From assembly GCF_020829665.1 (NCBI RefSeq), contig NZ_JAIVFT010000019.1:96750-160749 (forward strand): a stretch of DNA of 64,000 nucleotides. The letters are read 5' to 3'. The notes under the pieces are model-generated. The model saw only the letters and a program-made list of their open reading frames with translations. It searched no databases and had not been told where the DNA came from. This DNA comes from Nostoc sp. CHAB 5824. Its GTDB lineage: Bacteria; Cyanobacteriota; Cyanobacteriia; Cyanobacteriales; Nostocaceae. Positions 19,324 to 29,068 of this stretch are shown here, one piece after another. The stretch's first letter is position 1. Every line of letters starts with the position of its first letter. Made by a program: the position numbers and the translations under genes.

Positions 19324-19557
19324 AGATGATTCAAACTATACCAACTGATTCCCCTTCGTGCCTAAACTCTCCTTATCTGCTCTAGGAAAACTCTGATGCT
19401 GCAAAAACAACCATCAGACTCTTCGCTGTGCCTGGAGCGATCGCGTGCGATCAGCCGCTACGCGCCTACGATAATCCCCAAATTTCCCCCCTACCCTCTT
19501 GCGAATTTTTAATTAGTTGATACACTTGTTCTTCATTAGCCCAGTGAACCAGCGCCT

Positions 19558-22500
19558 ATGGTGCATATCAAGCGCGTGGAACTTACGAACTTCAAATCCT
19601 TCGGTGGCACTACCTCAGTCCCTTTGCTACCGGGGTGTACTGTCATATCTGGGCCAAATGGTTCGGGTAAATCTAATATTTTAGATGCACTGCTATTTTG
19701 CCTGGGACTCTCCAGTTCTAAGGGAATGCGAGCCGATCGCCTGCCGGATTTGGTAAATAACACTCAAACTGCTAAAGGACGTGCTTCTATTGAAGCTAGC
19801 GTCACGGTAACGTTTGATTTATCGGGGGAAGATGTCTCACCCAAAGGCGCAAAAGCGCAAAGTGAGGAAGTAGGGGAAGCAGGGGGAGTAGGGGAAGCAG
19901 GGGGAGTAGGAGAGGCAGGGGAAGAAAATTCAAAATCTAAAATCCAAAATCCAAAATTGGACGAGTGGAGTGTTACTAGAAGGCTGCGAGTCACTCACCA
20001 AGGGACTTACACATCGAATTACTATATCAATGGTGTACCTTGTACGCTGACGGAATTGCATGAGGAACTAAGTAACCTGCGGGTTTATCCTGAAGGCTAC
20101 AATGTCGTACTGCAAGGGGATGTCACCAGCATTATCTCGATGAATGGGCGGGAACGGCGGGAAATTATTGATGAATTGGCTGGAGTGGCGGCGTTCGATC
20201 GCAAAATTATCCAAGCTAAATCAACTTTAGATGAGGTGAAGGAAAAGGAAGATAGCTGTCGGATTATTGAGACAGAATTAACTGCACAGCGCGATCGCCT
20301 TTCCCAAGATCGTGCTAAAGCTGAGAAATATCAAAAGCTCCGCACGGAATTTCTGGCTAAACAATCCTGGGAAGCTGTTTTATCATGGCGATCGCTACAA
20401 GCACAACAAGAAAAGTTAGTTCACGAAATTCAAACAGGCGATCGCAATTCTGGTGAACTCACTACCCAACTCACAAACCTAAATTCCCAAATCGTCCAAA
20501 AAACTGCTGAACTTGAACAACTCAATGCTCATGTGAAAGCGTTGGGAGAAGATGAACTTTTGGCGGTACAATCTACCCTCGCCACCCAAGAAGCAGAACG
20601 AAAACAACTCCAGCGTCAGCTAACGGAATTAGAAACAGCTTCTCATGAAACTACCAAACGTCTAGCTCAAACTCAGCAAGAGATTCAAAAACACCGTCAT
20701 TCCCTAGAAGAAATTGCCGAAACCCACATTGTAGAGACGCGATTCATCGCGTCTTCTCAGCAACAAAGAAATGAAGCACAGCAAGCTTTAGAAACCTCCC
20801 GCGAAGCCGCCGCAGAAATCGCCTCGGCTTCGGAAGCGTGGGTGCAACAACAAACAGCATTCAACCGTCAAATTGAAACTTTGCTGCAAACTCTAGAACC
20901 GCAACGTACCGAACAAGCACAACTCAGGGAACGCAATAATCAGTTACAACAACTAATTTCAGAACAAACCCAGTTAATTGAACGCGACGAACCGCTATTA
21001 GCCCAAAAACAAACTGAATGTAATCAAGTTGAAACGGAATTTAACGCCTCTAGCGAACCCATCCAGAATTTAGCTCAAAATCTTTCCGCCACAGAACAAG
21101 AACTCCAAATCCAACAGGAAACCCAAAAACGCTTACTTTCTGAACAACGAGAAAAACAACGCCAGTTGGATAAAATAGAAGCGCAAGCGCAAGCACAGCA
21201 AGAAGTCCAAGGAACCCAAGCTAGTAAAGTCATTTTACAATCAGGAATGCCTGGACTTTGTGGCTTAGTTGTGCAGTTAGGAAAGGTGGAACCTCGCCAT
21301 CAGCTAGCTTTAGAAATGGCTGCTGGGGGACGTTTGGGACATATTGTGGTGGAAGATGATGGTGTAGCCGCAGCAGGTATTGAACTGCTCAAACAGAAGC
21401 GTGCAGGGAGGGCGACTTTTTTACCCCTAAATAAAATTCACGCTCCCAAATTTACTCAAGATGCAACACTGCGTTTTGCTAACGGCTTCGTTAATTATGC
21501 TGTTAACTTAGTCGATTGCGATCGCCGTTATAAAGATGTATTCAGCTATGTTTTTGGTAACACGGTGGTATTTGCCAACCTTGAGGCGGCGCGGAAAAAT
21601 TTAGGACTGTATCGCATTGTCACCTTAGACGGCGAACTTCTGGAAACCAGCGGTGCAATGACTGGTGGTAGTAACACCCAGCGTTCAGCGTTGCGGTTTG
21701 GTAATGCGGAAGCGGCGGAATCTGATGAAGCGATCGCTCTAAAAAGTCGCTTGGTGGACATTGAGCGGGTTTTAGAGCGTTGTACTGAGGCGATCGCTAC
21801 TTTGTCAGCCAGAACCAAAAAACTCACCCAGGAACTTACAGAAGCGCGTCAAGCGCGGCGGGAACAGCAGTTGCAATTGGAACAGTTGCAAAAAGATATT
21901 AAGAATTTAACAGCGCAATTAGAGGGGACGCGATCGCAACTCGCACAAAACAGCGAAAAATTAGCCACTGCCCAATCCCGTCTAGAAATTTTGGAGCGGG
22001 AATTACCGGGACAAGAAACTCAACTGCAACAATTGCGACACGCTTTAGCAGAGTTGGAAGCATCCCAAACTCCCAGCGAATGGCAACAAATTCAAGCGAC
22101 AATTAAAACTCAAGAGCAACAATTGCAACAACGAGAGACGGCGTTACGCGAAGCCGAACAAAGATTAAAAAATTTAGAAAATCAGCAACAACGTTTACAA
22201 GAAAAAATCCAAGAAGCAGAGACACGAATCATAGAATATGAAACCCAACAAATCTCTTGTAGAGACGCGATTCATCGCGTCTCCACACAAACCATAACGA
22301 TAGACAACCAAATCACCCAAACACGCGCCAACCTAAGCCTTATGGAGCAAAATTTGGGAGAAGAGAAACAAAAACGCGACGCTACAGAACAGGAAGTGCG
22401 ATCGCATCTTTTGCGCCAACAACAATTGCAATGGGAAATAGAAAAACTCAAGGAAACCCAAGAGAAGCGGCGGGAGGAACTAATTGCTTTACAAAGCCAG

Positions 22501-23220
22501 TTGCGGGATGTGGGAGCAGAATTACCAAATCCGCTGCCGGAAGTTCCAGATCAGGTAGACTTGGAAGAATTGCAGAAAGAATTGCGATCGCTTACCAAAC
22601 GCTTACAGGCAATGGAACCTGTAAATATGCTGGCATTGGAAGAATACGAACGTACTCAAAACCGCCTCCAAGAACTAACGCAAAAATTAGAGACACTAGA
22701 AGGGGAACGCACCGAACTACTTTTGCGGATTGAAAACTTTACCACATTGCGGCAACTTGCCTTTAAAGAAGCTTTCGATGCTGTCAACGAAAACTTTCAA
22801 TCGATTTTTGCCATCCTTTCAGACGGCGACGGCTTCCTGCAACTCGAAAATCCCGAAGATCCCTTTAGCAGCGGACTGAATTTAGTCGCGCACCCCAAAG
22901 GCAAACCCGTACAGCGCCTAGCTTCCATGTCTGGGGGGGAAAAATCACTCACAGCTTTGAGCTTTATCTTTGCCCTGCAACGCTACCGCCCATCGCCCTT
23001 TTACGCCTTTGACGAAGTAGATATGTTCCTAGATGGGGCAAACGTAGAACGATTAGCTAGAATGATCAAACAACAGTCACAACAAGCGCAATTTATAGTT
23101 GTGAGTTTGCGTCGTCCGATGATAGAATCAGCCGAACGCACAATTGGCGTTACTCAAGCACGAGGAGCTTACACTCAAGTTTTGGGGATTAAGTTACAAT
23201 CATCCAATACATCTGCTTGA
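19558..23220 (+). CDS. smc: Chromosome segregation protein SMC
   Basis: This 1220-aa protein has full SMC architecture. Walker A GPNGSGKS is at 32-39, followed by the N-terminal head, long coiled coils, a hinge at about 560-720 (GLCGLVVQLGKVE, ETSGAMTGGS), and a C-terminal head with signature LASMSGGEKS at about 1120 and Walker B FYAFDEVD at about 1147. It condenses and segregates DNA as an ATPase ring. Three stretches look like dispersed intergenic repeats that became coding: residues about 95-134 in the head, and two palindromes in the coiled coils. The start ATG lies close to a GTG one codon later, and no strong ribosome site is seen. The next gene starts 60 bp downstream. Confidence 0.97.
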   Translation: MVHIKRVELTNFKSFGGTTSVPLLPGCTVISGPNGSGKSNILDALLFCLGLSSSKGMRADRLPDLVNNTQTAKGRASIEASVTVTFDLSGEDVSPKGAKAQSEEVGEAGGVGEAGGVGEAGEENSKSKIQNPKLDEWSVTRRLRVTHQGTYTSNYYINGVPCTLTELHEELSNLRVYPEGYNVVLQGDVTSIISMNGRERREIIDELAGVAAFDRKIIQAKSTLDEVKEKEDSCRIIETELTAQRDRLSQDRAKAEKYQKLRTEFLAKQSWEAVLSWRSLQAQQEKLVHEIQTGDRNSGELTTQLTNLNSQIVQKTAELEQLNAHVKALGEDELLAVQSTLATQEAERKQLQRQLTELETASHETTKRLAQTQQEIQKHRHSLEEIAETHIVETRFIASSQQQRNEAQQALETSREAAAEIASASEAWVQQQTAFNRQIETLLQTLEPQRTEQAQLRERNNQLQQLISEQTQLIERDEPLLAQKQTECNQVETEFNASSEPIQNLAQNLSATEQELQIQQETQKRLLSEQREKQRQLDKIEAQAQAQQEVQGTQASKVILQSGMPGLCGLVVQLGKVEPRHQLALEMAAGGRLGHIVVEDDGVAAAGIELLKQKRAGRATFLPLNKIHAPKFTQDATLRFANGFVNYAVNLVDCDRRYKDVFSYVFGNTVVFANLEAARKNLGLYRIVTLDGELLETSGAMTGGSNTQRSALRFGNAEAAESDEAIALKSRLVDIERVLERCTEAIATLSARTKKLTQELTEARQARREQQLQLEQLQKDIKNLTAQLEGTRSQLAQNSEKLATAQSRLEILERELPGQETQLQQLRHALAELEASQTPSEWQQIQATIKTQEQQLQQRETALREAEQRLKNLENQQQRLQEKIQEAETRIIEYETQQISCRDAIHRVSTQTITIDNQITQTRANLSLMEQNLGEEKQKRDATEQEVRSHLLRQQQLQWEIEKLKETQEKRREELIALQSQLRDVGAELPNPLPEVPDQVDLEELQKELRSLTKRLQAMEPVNMLALEEYERTQNRLQELTQKLETLEGERTELLLRIENFTTLRQLAFKEAFDAVNENFQSIFAILSDGDGFLQLENPEDPFSSGLNLVAHPKGKPVQRLASMSGGEKSLTALSFIFALQRYRPSPFYAFDEVDMFLDGANVERLARMIKQQSQQAQFIVVSLRRPMIESAERTIGVTQARGAYTQVLGIKLQSSNTSA
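19840..19959 (+). repeat. Dispersed low-complexity repeat inside smc (head-domain insertion)
   Basis: Three 18-bp units of the type GTAGGGGAAGCAGGGGGA are followed by AAAATCTAAAATCCAAAAT-type sequence. Both are typical of intergenic DNA elsewhere in the window (for example 58650-58672 and 54400-54420). In frame they encode the GEAGGV repeats and NSKSKIQNPKL, between TFDLSGEDV and DEWSVTRRL, where other SMC proteins have a short loop. Confidence 0.85.
20731..20756. repeat. Palindromic dispersed repeat inside smc, copy 1
   Basis: GAGACGCGAT, then TC, then ATCGCGTCT: an inverted repeat within the coiled-coil coding region, read as VETRFIASS. It matches the copy at 22259-22286. Confidence 0.9.
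22259..22286. repeat. Palindromic dispersed repeat inside smc, copy 2
   Basis: The core is the same as at 20731-20756, but it is read in a different frame (CRDAIHRVST). This shows independent insertion rather than duplication of a protein motif. Confidence 0.9.
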
Positions 23221-23280
23221 GTTTTTGTTAATAATAGTGTATAGATACAAACCGGATTCGAGATCAGGACTCGGTATAGA

Positions 23281-24279
23281 ATGACCTCTGAACAGATAAT
23301 TAGGCGTTCCGACATATTAAATACCCAGGTGATTACCGGCGACAATGGCAAGCGGCTAGGCATCGTCAGTCAAATCTGGGTTGATATTGATCAACGAGAG
23401 GTTGTGGCTCTTGGTTTGCGAGACAGCCTGATCTCTATTTCGGGCATACCGCGCTACATGTACCTCAACAACATTAACCAGATTGGTGATGTCATCCTGG
23501 TTGATAACGAAGATGTAATTGAAGATATCGAAGTTGAATCTCTCAGTAATTTGATTAACTGGGAAGTAATTACAGAAACGGGTGAAGTATTAGGCAAAGT
23601 TCGGGGCTTCAAATTCAATGCCGAAACCGGGAAGCTTAACTCCATAGTCATTGCTTCTTTAGGATTGCCCCAAATTCCCGATCAATTTGTGAGTACTTAC
23701 GAGTTCTCAGTCGATGAAATTGTCAGTACTGGCCCCAACCGATTGATTGTGTTTGAGGGAGCCGAAGAACGGGTAAACCAGTTAACAGTTGGTTTACTAG
23801 AGCGCCTGGGTATCGGCAAAGCGCCGTGGGAGCGAGATATAGAAGAAGACTACGGTGGCTATGCTCCACCACGCCAAGTTGCACCTGGCAATCAACTGCC
23901 AGCTGGAATGCCATTGCAGCCGCCCAAGCAGAGAGTTCGCGCCCCCGAACCCGTAGCGCGGGAAGAGGAATGGACAGAGGACTATGTGGAAGATGAAAGG
24001 CCACAGCGTCAGGTAATGAAGGCGCGGCAGTATGAATCTATTCAATACGAGGAAGACGAGGAAGAAGATAACTGGAGTGAGGCAACCGGCAGCGACAGGT
24101 ATCAACAACCGCAACCGTTAAAATATGAAGCCCAGCCCTACAGCAAGCCATACGTTGATGAATACGATGATTATGACGACGTAGAGGGCGATGCTTGGGA
24201 AGATGCGCCGAAGCCAGTGAATATTCCTAAGAAAGTCAAAGAAAGGCAGCCAGAATACGAAGAAGAAGGCGGATATTAG
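23281..24279 (+). CDS. PRC-barrel domain protein with acidic disordered tail
   Basis: This 332-aa protein has two PRC-barrel-like domains. The first (about 5-80) contains VITGDNGKRLGIVSQIWVD and the second (about 90-165) contains VITETGEVLGKVRGFKF. The rest (about 190-332) is low-complexity, Pro/Gln-rich and then very acidic (EEDEEEDNW, DEYDDYDD), so probably disordered. PRC-barrels occur in photosynthetic reaction centre H subunits and RimM and mediate protein contacts. The gene is 60 bp after smc in the same direction, so a joint transcript is likely. A link to chromosome or cell-division work is inference from position. A terminator follows. Confidence 0.85.
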   Translation: MTSEQIIRRSDILNTQVITGDNGKRLGIVSQIWVDIDQREVVALGLRDSLISISGIPRYMYLNNINQIGDVILVDNEDVIEDIEVESLSNLINWEVITETGEVLGKVRGFKFNAETGKLNSIVIASLGLPQIPDQFVSTYEFSVDEIVSTGPNRLIVFEGAEERVNQLTVGLLERLGIGKAPWERDIEEDYGGYAPPRQVAPGNQLPAGMPLQPPKQRVRAPEPVAREEEWTEDYVEDERPQRQVMKARQYESIQYEEDEEEDNWSEATGSDRYQQPQPLKYEAQPYSKPYVDEYDDYDDVEGDAWEDAPKPVNIPKKVKERQPEYEEEGGY

Positions 24280-24296
24280 GCTAACCCTACCCCTAA

Positions 24297-24332
24297 CCCC
24301 TTCCCCGCGCAAGCGAGGAGGGGGATTTTTTT
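24297..24332 (+). terminator. Terminator after the smc-PRC operon
   Basis: CCCCTTCCCCGC pairs with GCGAGGAGGGGG around GCAA with two imperfect pairs, followed by seven T residues. The sequence also resembles a dispersed C-rich repeat. Confidence 0.75.
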
Positions 24333-25055
24333 ATGAACAAAAGCAAAACGCACCGTCTAAACTACTACTCCACCACAGGGATTATGAGAGGTTAAAGGAG
24401 CTTGTAGTAAACACTTTAGTGGAATGACACTCAATACTTTTCGATAACAAGCTACGCACAGTGTCTCGTAGACAAGCGACGTAGCTATTTTGTTATGCGT
24501 CATTCCAAAAAAGATCGCAGTTGCAGAGAGTACCCTCTAGGGTACTATTAACCTCCAAGTAGTCACACTACGATGTAAACAAGTAATTAAGCGGTTCAGT
24601 TATAGATTTAAGTAGTTAGAAAAGTACAAAAAAAGATAGCTATGTAAAGAAAATTAACGGGCTAAAATCCTCTTCGCTTCTGCCCTTCGCCCTTTTCCTG
24701 ACGGAGGCGCTCCGCGAAGCAAGATACCCGTGGGGGCACGGGTGACACTCGTTTCTCGCTAATGCTACCGCTACGCTAACAACAGTTGCTCCTGGAGGAA
24801 ACCCTTAAGACTGCACTGCTTTACCTTTTGAGAAATATCTAGTAGTCTGTCAAATTTTGCTTACTATAGCAGGCTTTAAGTACTTCCTAAATAAACATTT
24901 TGGTTTCAATTATTTAACAAAATTGTCTTGGTAAAACACCAGACTAAAATACCTAGCTTATCCGCTATTTTAACTAGGATGAGCGCAGGTTATTTTTTGC
25001 TGCCTATACCTGTAGTTTCTACTATAGCCAACAATATTATTTTTAGAGATTAATC
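24333..25055. other. Spacer with dispersed palindromic repeats, no gene seen
   Basis: About 720 bp without a supported ORF. The part at 24700-24790 contains GGCGCTCCGCGAAGC and GCTACCGCTACGCTAAC motifs of dispersed repeats, related to those at 60900-60960. The part at 24440-24520 holds GGAATGAC and GTCATTCC, an inverted pair about 80 bp apart. Confidence 0.5.
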
Positions 25056-25622
25056 ATGGTTTCAATGGATGAATCACCTCTAGCTAATATTATCGGATTT
25101 ATAGCATTAGCTAGTTATATAGCCACATTACTTCCCACCACTTTAAGAATTGTTTTTCCGCAAACCAAAGAGACAGGTATTCCCCAATGGCTGCTAAAAC
25201 GCCGCCGGATCATTGGTATTATAGCTTTCTTTTTAGTTATGGGTCATGCTTTCCTAATGGTTCAAAAGAGAAACTTTGATTTTTTTGACATCAAAACATT
25301 TTGGATATATATCCAGGGCGTAAGCACTTTCATCATTTTTGCACTGCTGACTATAACTTCTAATAATTGGAGTGTAAAAAAGCTGAAAAAGAACTGGAAG
25401 CAATTACACAAACTTACTTATGTAGCTATGATTATTTTGATTTGGCATATCTGGGATAAAATGTCAGGTCATTGGACATATTTAACACCGATTAGCCTTA
25501 TTGCTACTACCATAATCACAGTTTTATTTATCATCCGGCTTCGGATTGAACACGAGGATAAGCAACAAAAAAATGTAAATAAAGTAACTAAGGCAGATTT
25601 AGTAGGAAAAAGCAGTAGATAG
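25056..25622 (+). CDS. Ferric-reductase-like transmembrane protein (heme b type)
   Basis: This 188-aa protein has about five or six membrane segments. Histidines lie in positions typical of ferric-reductase-like/YedZ domains: His64 (VMGHAF), His118 (KQLHKLTYV) and His131 (LIWHIWDK). These could be axial ligands for one or two b hemes. The size matches membrane heme subunits that work with a separate redox protein, as MsrQ does with MsrP. No MsrP-like gene is adjacent. The C-terminal tail is charged and cytoplasmic. The electron partner is unknown. Confidence 0.75.
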   Translation: MVSMDESPLANIIGFIALASYIATLLPTTLRIVFPQTKETGIPQWLLKRRRIIGIIAFFLVMGHAFLMVQKRNFDFFDIKTFWIYIQGVSTFIIFALLTITSNNWSVKKLKKNWKQLHKLTYVAMIILIWHIWDKMSGHWTYLTPISLIATTIITVLFIIRLRIEHEDKQQKNVNKVTKADLVGKSSR

Positions 25623-25733
25623 TTTCATTACTACAACATGGCGGAAGTAACTAATTAGTTGAAAAAGCTAAAACAAGCTTTCTTGTCTTCTGGCTTCTAT
25701 TTTCTTGAACTATTTCTCGCCCAAATTGTGTAA

Positions 25734-26843
25734 ATGGAGAGTCTCTCTGTAGTGTCAAACCGAATTGTTAATAAAATTACAATATTACTGGCAATTACAT
25801 CTACAGCAACCTTGGTTGGGTTTAGCTCTTATCGTTTACTATTACCATTCCAGATGGTTACACCTGGCGTTATGCCGTTACCAATCATTCAACCTTATCA
25901 AACTCTCAAAGGGCATTCAGCGTGGATTTATGCGATCGCTATCAGTTCAGATGGTAATACTTTAGCTAGTGGTAGCTATGATGGCACGATCAAGATTTGG
26001 AATCTGCACACTGGCAAATTACTCCACAGTTTTAAAGGTCATGCTGATGCAGTTGCATCTTTGGCGATTAGCACTGATCAGCGTGTACTCGCTAGTGGCA
26101 GTTGGGATAATCGAATTAAACTTTGGAATCTGGAAACAGGAACTCTCATACGTACCCTTGATGGGCATAAAGACGATATACAAGCTATCGCTATAAGTCC
26201 CAATGGAAAATTGCTTGCTAGTAGCAGTGCTGACAATACCATTAAGCTTTGGAATCTGGACACAGGCCAAGAACTCTTTACACTCCAGGATGTAGGCTGG
26301 GCAAAGTCTGTTGCTTTTAGCCCCGATAGCCAGAAGTTAGCCAGTGGCAGTAGAGATAGCTCCATCAGAATTTGGCAGCTAAACACTGGCAGTCCGACAC
26401 TCATACAAACTCTCACAGGGCATTCCCAAGGAGTATCTTCTGTTGCCTTCAGTCCTGATGGGCAAACCCTTGCCAGTGGCAGTATGGATAAAACCATCAA
26501 ACTGTGGCGGCTAGGCGATCGCAAATTGTTGCACACTCTAGCGGGGCATTCCCAAGCCGTATGGTCTGTTGCCTTTAGTCCGAATGGACAGACCTTAGTT
26601 AGTGGTAGTTATGACAGAACAATCAAGCTCTGGAATCTAGCTAGTGGTAAACTCCTTGCTAACTTCGCAGGACATACCAAGTCTGTATGGTCTGTTGCCT
26701 TTAGCCCTAATGGGCAAACCTTAGTAAGTGGCAGTGGTGACGAAACTATCAAACTTTGGTCTATACCTCGCCATACCACTGCTCATACTCAAACACTTGA
26801 AAGATATTTAACCCCACATTTGACATCCAGTCTTAGCAAATGA
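25734..26843 (+). CDS. WD40-repeat protein with N-terminal membrane segment
   Basis: This 369-aa protein has a hydrophobic stretch at about 16-38, then seven WD40 repeats from about residue 58 to 345, enough for one beta-propeller. The repeats follow GHS..V.SVAFSPDGQTLASGS.D.TIKLW, and the last three are almost identical, which suggests recent duplication. Repeats 4 and 5 deviate at the GH dipeptide (QDVGWAKSVAF). It is probably anchored, with the propeller on one face of the membrane as a protein scaffold. No kinase or protease domain is fused to it. The partner is unknown. Confidence 0.9.
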   Translation: MESLSVVSNRIVNKITILLAITSTATLVGFSSYRLLLPFQMVTPGVMPLPIIQPYQTLKGHSAWIYAIAISSDGNTLASGSYDGTIKIWNLHTGKLLHSFKGHADAVASLAISTDQRVLASGSWDNRIKLWNLETGTLIRTLDGHKDDIQAIAISPNGKLLASSSADNTIKLWNLDTGQELFTLQDVGWAKSVAFSPDSQKLASGSRDSSIRIWQLNTGSPTLIQTLTGHSQGVSSVAFSPDGQTLASGSMDKTIKLWRLGDRKLLHTLAGHSQAVWSVAFSPNGQTLVSGSYDRTIKLWNLASGKLLANFAGHTKSVWSVAFSPNGQTLVSGSGDETIKLWSIPRHTTAHTQTLERYLTPHLTSSLSK

Positions 26844-26942
26844 CATTCGTGGCTACGCAGATGCAGTCCACCTCTAGGGACTAACAAAGAATCATCGATA
26901 TATTCTGATTCAGCAACGCTACTTTTTGTGACTAATTAGTTT

Positions 26943-27058
26943 AGGACTTACGCACAAGAGATCCCCCAACCCCCTTAAAAAGGGGGCTTTTAGAGTTCCC
27001 CCCTTTTTAAGGGGGGTTAGGGGGGATCTAGGTTTCAGGTTTTCAGTGCGTAAGTCCT
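26943..27058. mobile_element. MITE-like palindromic element (116 bp)
   Basis: AGGACTTACGCAC at 26943-26955 is perfectly inverted at 27046-27058. Between them, GATCCCCC..CCCTTnnAAAGGG blocks fold onto GGGGGGATC. TAGTT occurs just outside both ends and may be a target duplication. There is no coding capacity. It lies between the WD40 and ABC genes and could also act as a terminator. Confidence 0.75.
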
Positions 27059-27133
27059 GTAGTTAACTATTCAGAAACTCCCCAAAAACTGATAGCGTCA
27101 AACAAAGGAAAATATCGTTGTGGACGTTACAGC

Positions 27134-28858
27134 TTGAAAACGCGCTCTAATTATTGGCAACTGCTGCCTTATATCCGACTCCAGTGGCAAACGATCGCCA
27201 AAGGACTTGTTGGGATCTTGGGATACGTGCTGGCGACATTAGTGTTGATAAATCTCGCTGGTAAATTGGCAACTCCCTTTGCACAAGGTAATGTAGTCGC
27301 GATCGCTCAAATAACTGGCAGCTGTGCTTTAGTGTTTCTTGTTAGAGGCTTGTTTCAGTCTATACAAGATATGTATATGGCGAAAGCTGCTTTAAGAGTT
27401 GCTTTTCATCTCCGTCAGCAAGTCTACGCCCATCTTCAAAAGCTTAATCTCAGCTATTTTGAAACCGCAAAAGCAGGTGATTTATCTTACCGCCTCACAG
27501 AAGATGTTGACCGGGTTGGCGAAGTGGTAAATAAAGTATTTCACGACTTTATCCCCTGTATTTTGCAGTTGCTAGCAATTCCGATTTACATGATTTACCT
27601 GAATTGGCAACTGACACTAGCAACAGTGATTGTTGCCCCGCTGATGGGTATTTTAGTCGGCTGGTTTGGTGAACGGTTACGCAAGTATTCCTTAAAAAGT
27701 CAAAATCGCGTATCGGGTTTATCAGCCATTCTCGCGGAAGTTTTCAACGGTATTCGTTTGGTACAGGCTTTTGCTGCTGAAAATTACGAAATCGCCCGCT
27801 TTGGCCATGAAGCAGAACGCAGTCTCAAAGCAAAATACTCAGCCGAACGCCTGAAAGCGATTCAGATTCCCATCATCGGATTTTTGGAAGCCTTAAGTGC
27901 GTTATCGTTACTGATAGTGGGAGCGTGGCAAATTTCCCAAGGTAACTTGACAGTGGCGAATTTTTTCAGTTATCTGGCGGCGGCGGCGCTGTTAATTGAT
28001 CCCATTGGTCATACTACTAACAACTACAACGAATTTAAGCAGGGTGAAGCATCTGTTGATCGCGTTTTTGAATTGATGGCAATTCAACCGACGGTGACAG
28101 AAAAGATAAATGCGATCGCTCTACCTCCAGTCAACGGCAAAGTAGAATATCGTCATATTTCTTTTGCTTATAAACCAGGTGAACCTGTATTAAAAGATAT
28201 TAGTTTATTGGTATCGCCAGGTGAAGCGATCGCTCTTGTGGGTGCTTCTGGTGCTGGTAAAACCACATTTGTGAATCTTCTCCCGCGTTTTTACGATCCT
28301 GAAGTTGGTCAAATTTTCATTGACGGTGTTGATATTCGAGATGTCAAACTGCATAGTCTGCGACGACAAATTGGGATTGTTCCTCAAGAAACCATCATGT
28401 TTTCGGGGACAATTGCCCAGAATATCGCTTTTGGACAAGATGTTTTTGACATGGAAGCAGTTAAAGAGGCGGCGAAAATTGCTAATGCCCATCAGTTTAT
28501 TAGCCAACTGCCAGAAGGTTATCAGACTTGGGTGGGTGAACGTGGGGTAAACTTATCAGGTGGACAAAGACAAAGAATTGCGATCGCTCGTGCTGTTCTG
28601 CTCAATCCCCAAATTTTGATTCTTGATGAGGCGACATCAGCATTAGATTCTGAGTCAGAAGCGCTGGTACAAGAAGCCCTGGAAAGACTGATGGAAAAAC
28701 GGACAGTATTTATTATTGCTCACCGTTTATCGACAGTTAGGAGGTGCGATCGCATTTTAGTTCTCGAACAGGGACAAATTGTCGAATCAGGAACCCATGA
28801 AGAATTATTAGCTCTAGAACGTCGCTATGCGCGATTTTATGCCCAGCAGTTTAGTTAG
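27134..28858 (+). CDS. ABC exporter, fused membrane and ATPase domains (MsbA/HepA-like)
   Basis: This 574-aa half-transporter has six membrane segments in residues about 20-310. An ATPase domain follows, with Walker A GASGAGKT near 370, Q-loop VPQETIMFSG, signature LSGGQRQRIAIARA near 475, Walker B ILILDEATSALD near 495 and H-loop IIAHRLSTV. It acts as a dimer and exports lipids, polysaccharide or lipopeptide. HepA, the heterocyst envelope exporter of Nostoc, is of this type, but orthology cannot be decided here. The predicted start is TTG at 27134 with only a weak ribosome site, and the first internal ATG lies far inside the membrane domain. Confidence 0.9.
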   Translation: MKTRSNYWQLLPYIRLQWQTIAKGLVGILGYVLATLVLINLAGKLATPFAQGNVVAIAQITGSCALVFLVRGLFQSIQDMYMAKAALRVAFHLRQQVYAHLQKLNLSYFETAKAGDLSYRLTEDVDRVGEVVNKVFHDFIPCILQLLAIPIYMIYLNWQLTLATVIVAPLMGILVGWFGERLRKYSLKSQNRVSGLSAILAEVFNGIRLVQAFAAENYEIARFGHEAERSLKAKYSAERLKAIQIPIIGFLEALSALSLLIVGAWQISQGNLTVANFFSYLAAAALLIDPIGHTTNNYNEFKQGEASVDRVFELMAIQPTVTEKINAIALPPVNGKVEYRHISFAYKPGEPVLKDISLLVSPGEAIALVGASGAGKTTFVNLLPRFYDPEVGQIFIDGVDIRDVKLHSLRRQIGIVPQETIMFSGTIAQNIAFGQDVFDMEAVKEAAKIANAHQFISQLPEGYQTWVGERGVNLSGGQRQRIAIARAVLLNPQILILDEATSALDSESEALVQEALERLMEKRTVFIIAHRLSTVRRCDRILVLEQGQIVESGTHEELLALERRYARFYAQQFS

Positions 28859-28985
28859 CCAGGTTAAATACTCATTAGCTTATTACCCACATCAGACAAT
28901 CCCCGCTTCGTTGCTATCCCGCCTCGGAATAGAATTCCAAGCCTAATAGCGAAAGTCCTCTAAAGCGGACTGAGTAGATGATTTT

Positions 28986-29003
28986 AGTCCACTTGAGTGG
29001 ACT
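28986..29003. repeat. Dispersed palindrome AGTCCACTTGAGTGGACT, copy 2
   Basis: Identical to 17057-17074. Here it is part of a larger folded region (about 28940-29040) that includes GTCCnCTnnAGCGGAC and CCTGGAACTTCAGTTCCGGG. It lies between the convergent ABC and SelO genes. Confidence 0.85.
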
Positions 29004-29068
29004 TAAGCTATCAGCCTGGAACTTCAGTTCCGGGCGCGATGTCTGTAAACACGACTATTTAACTTTGA

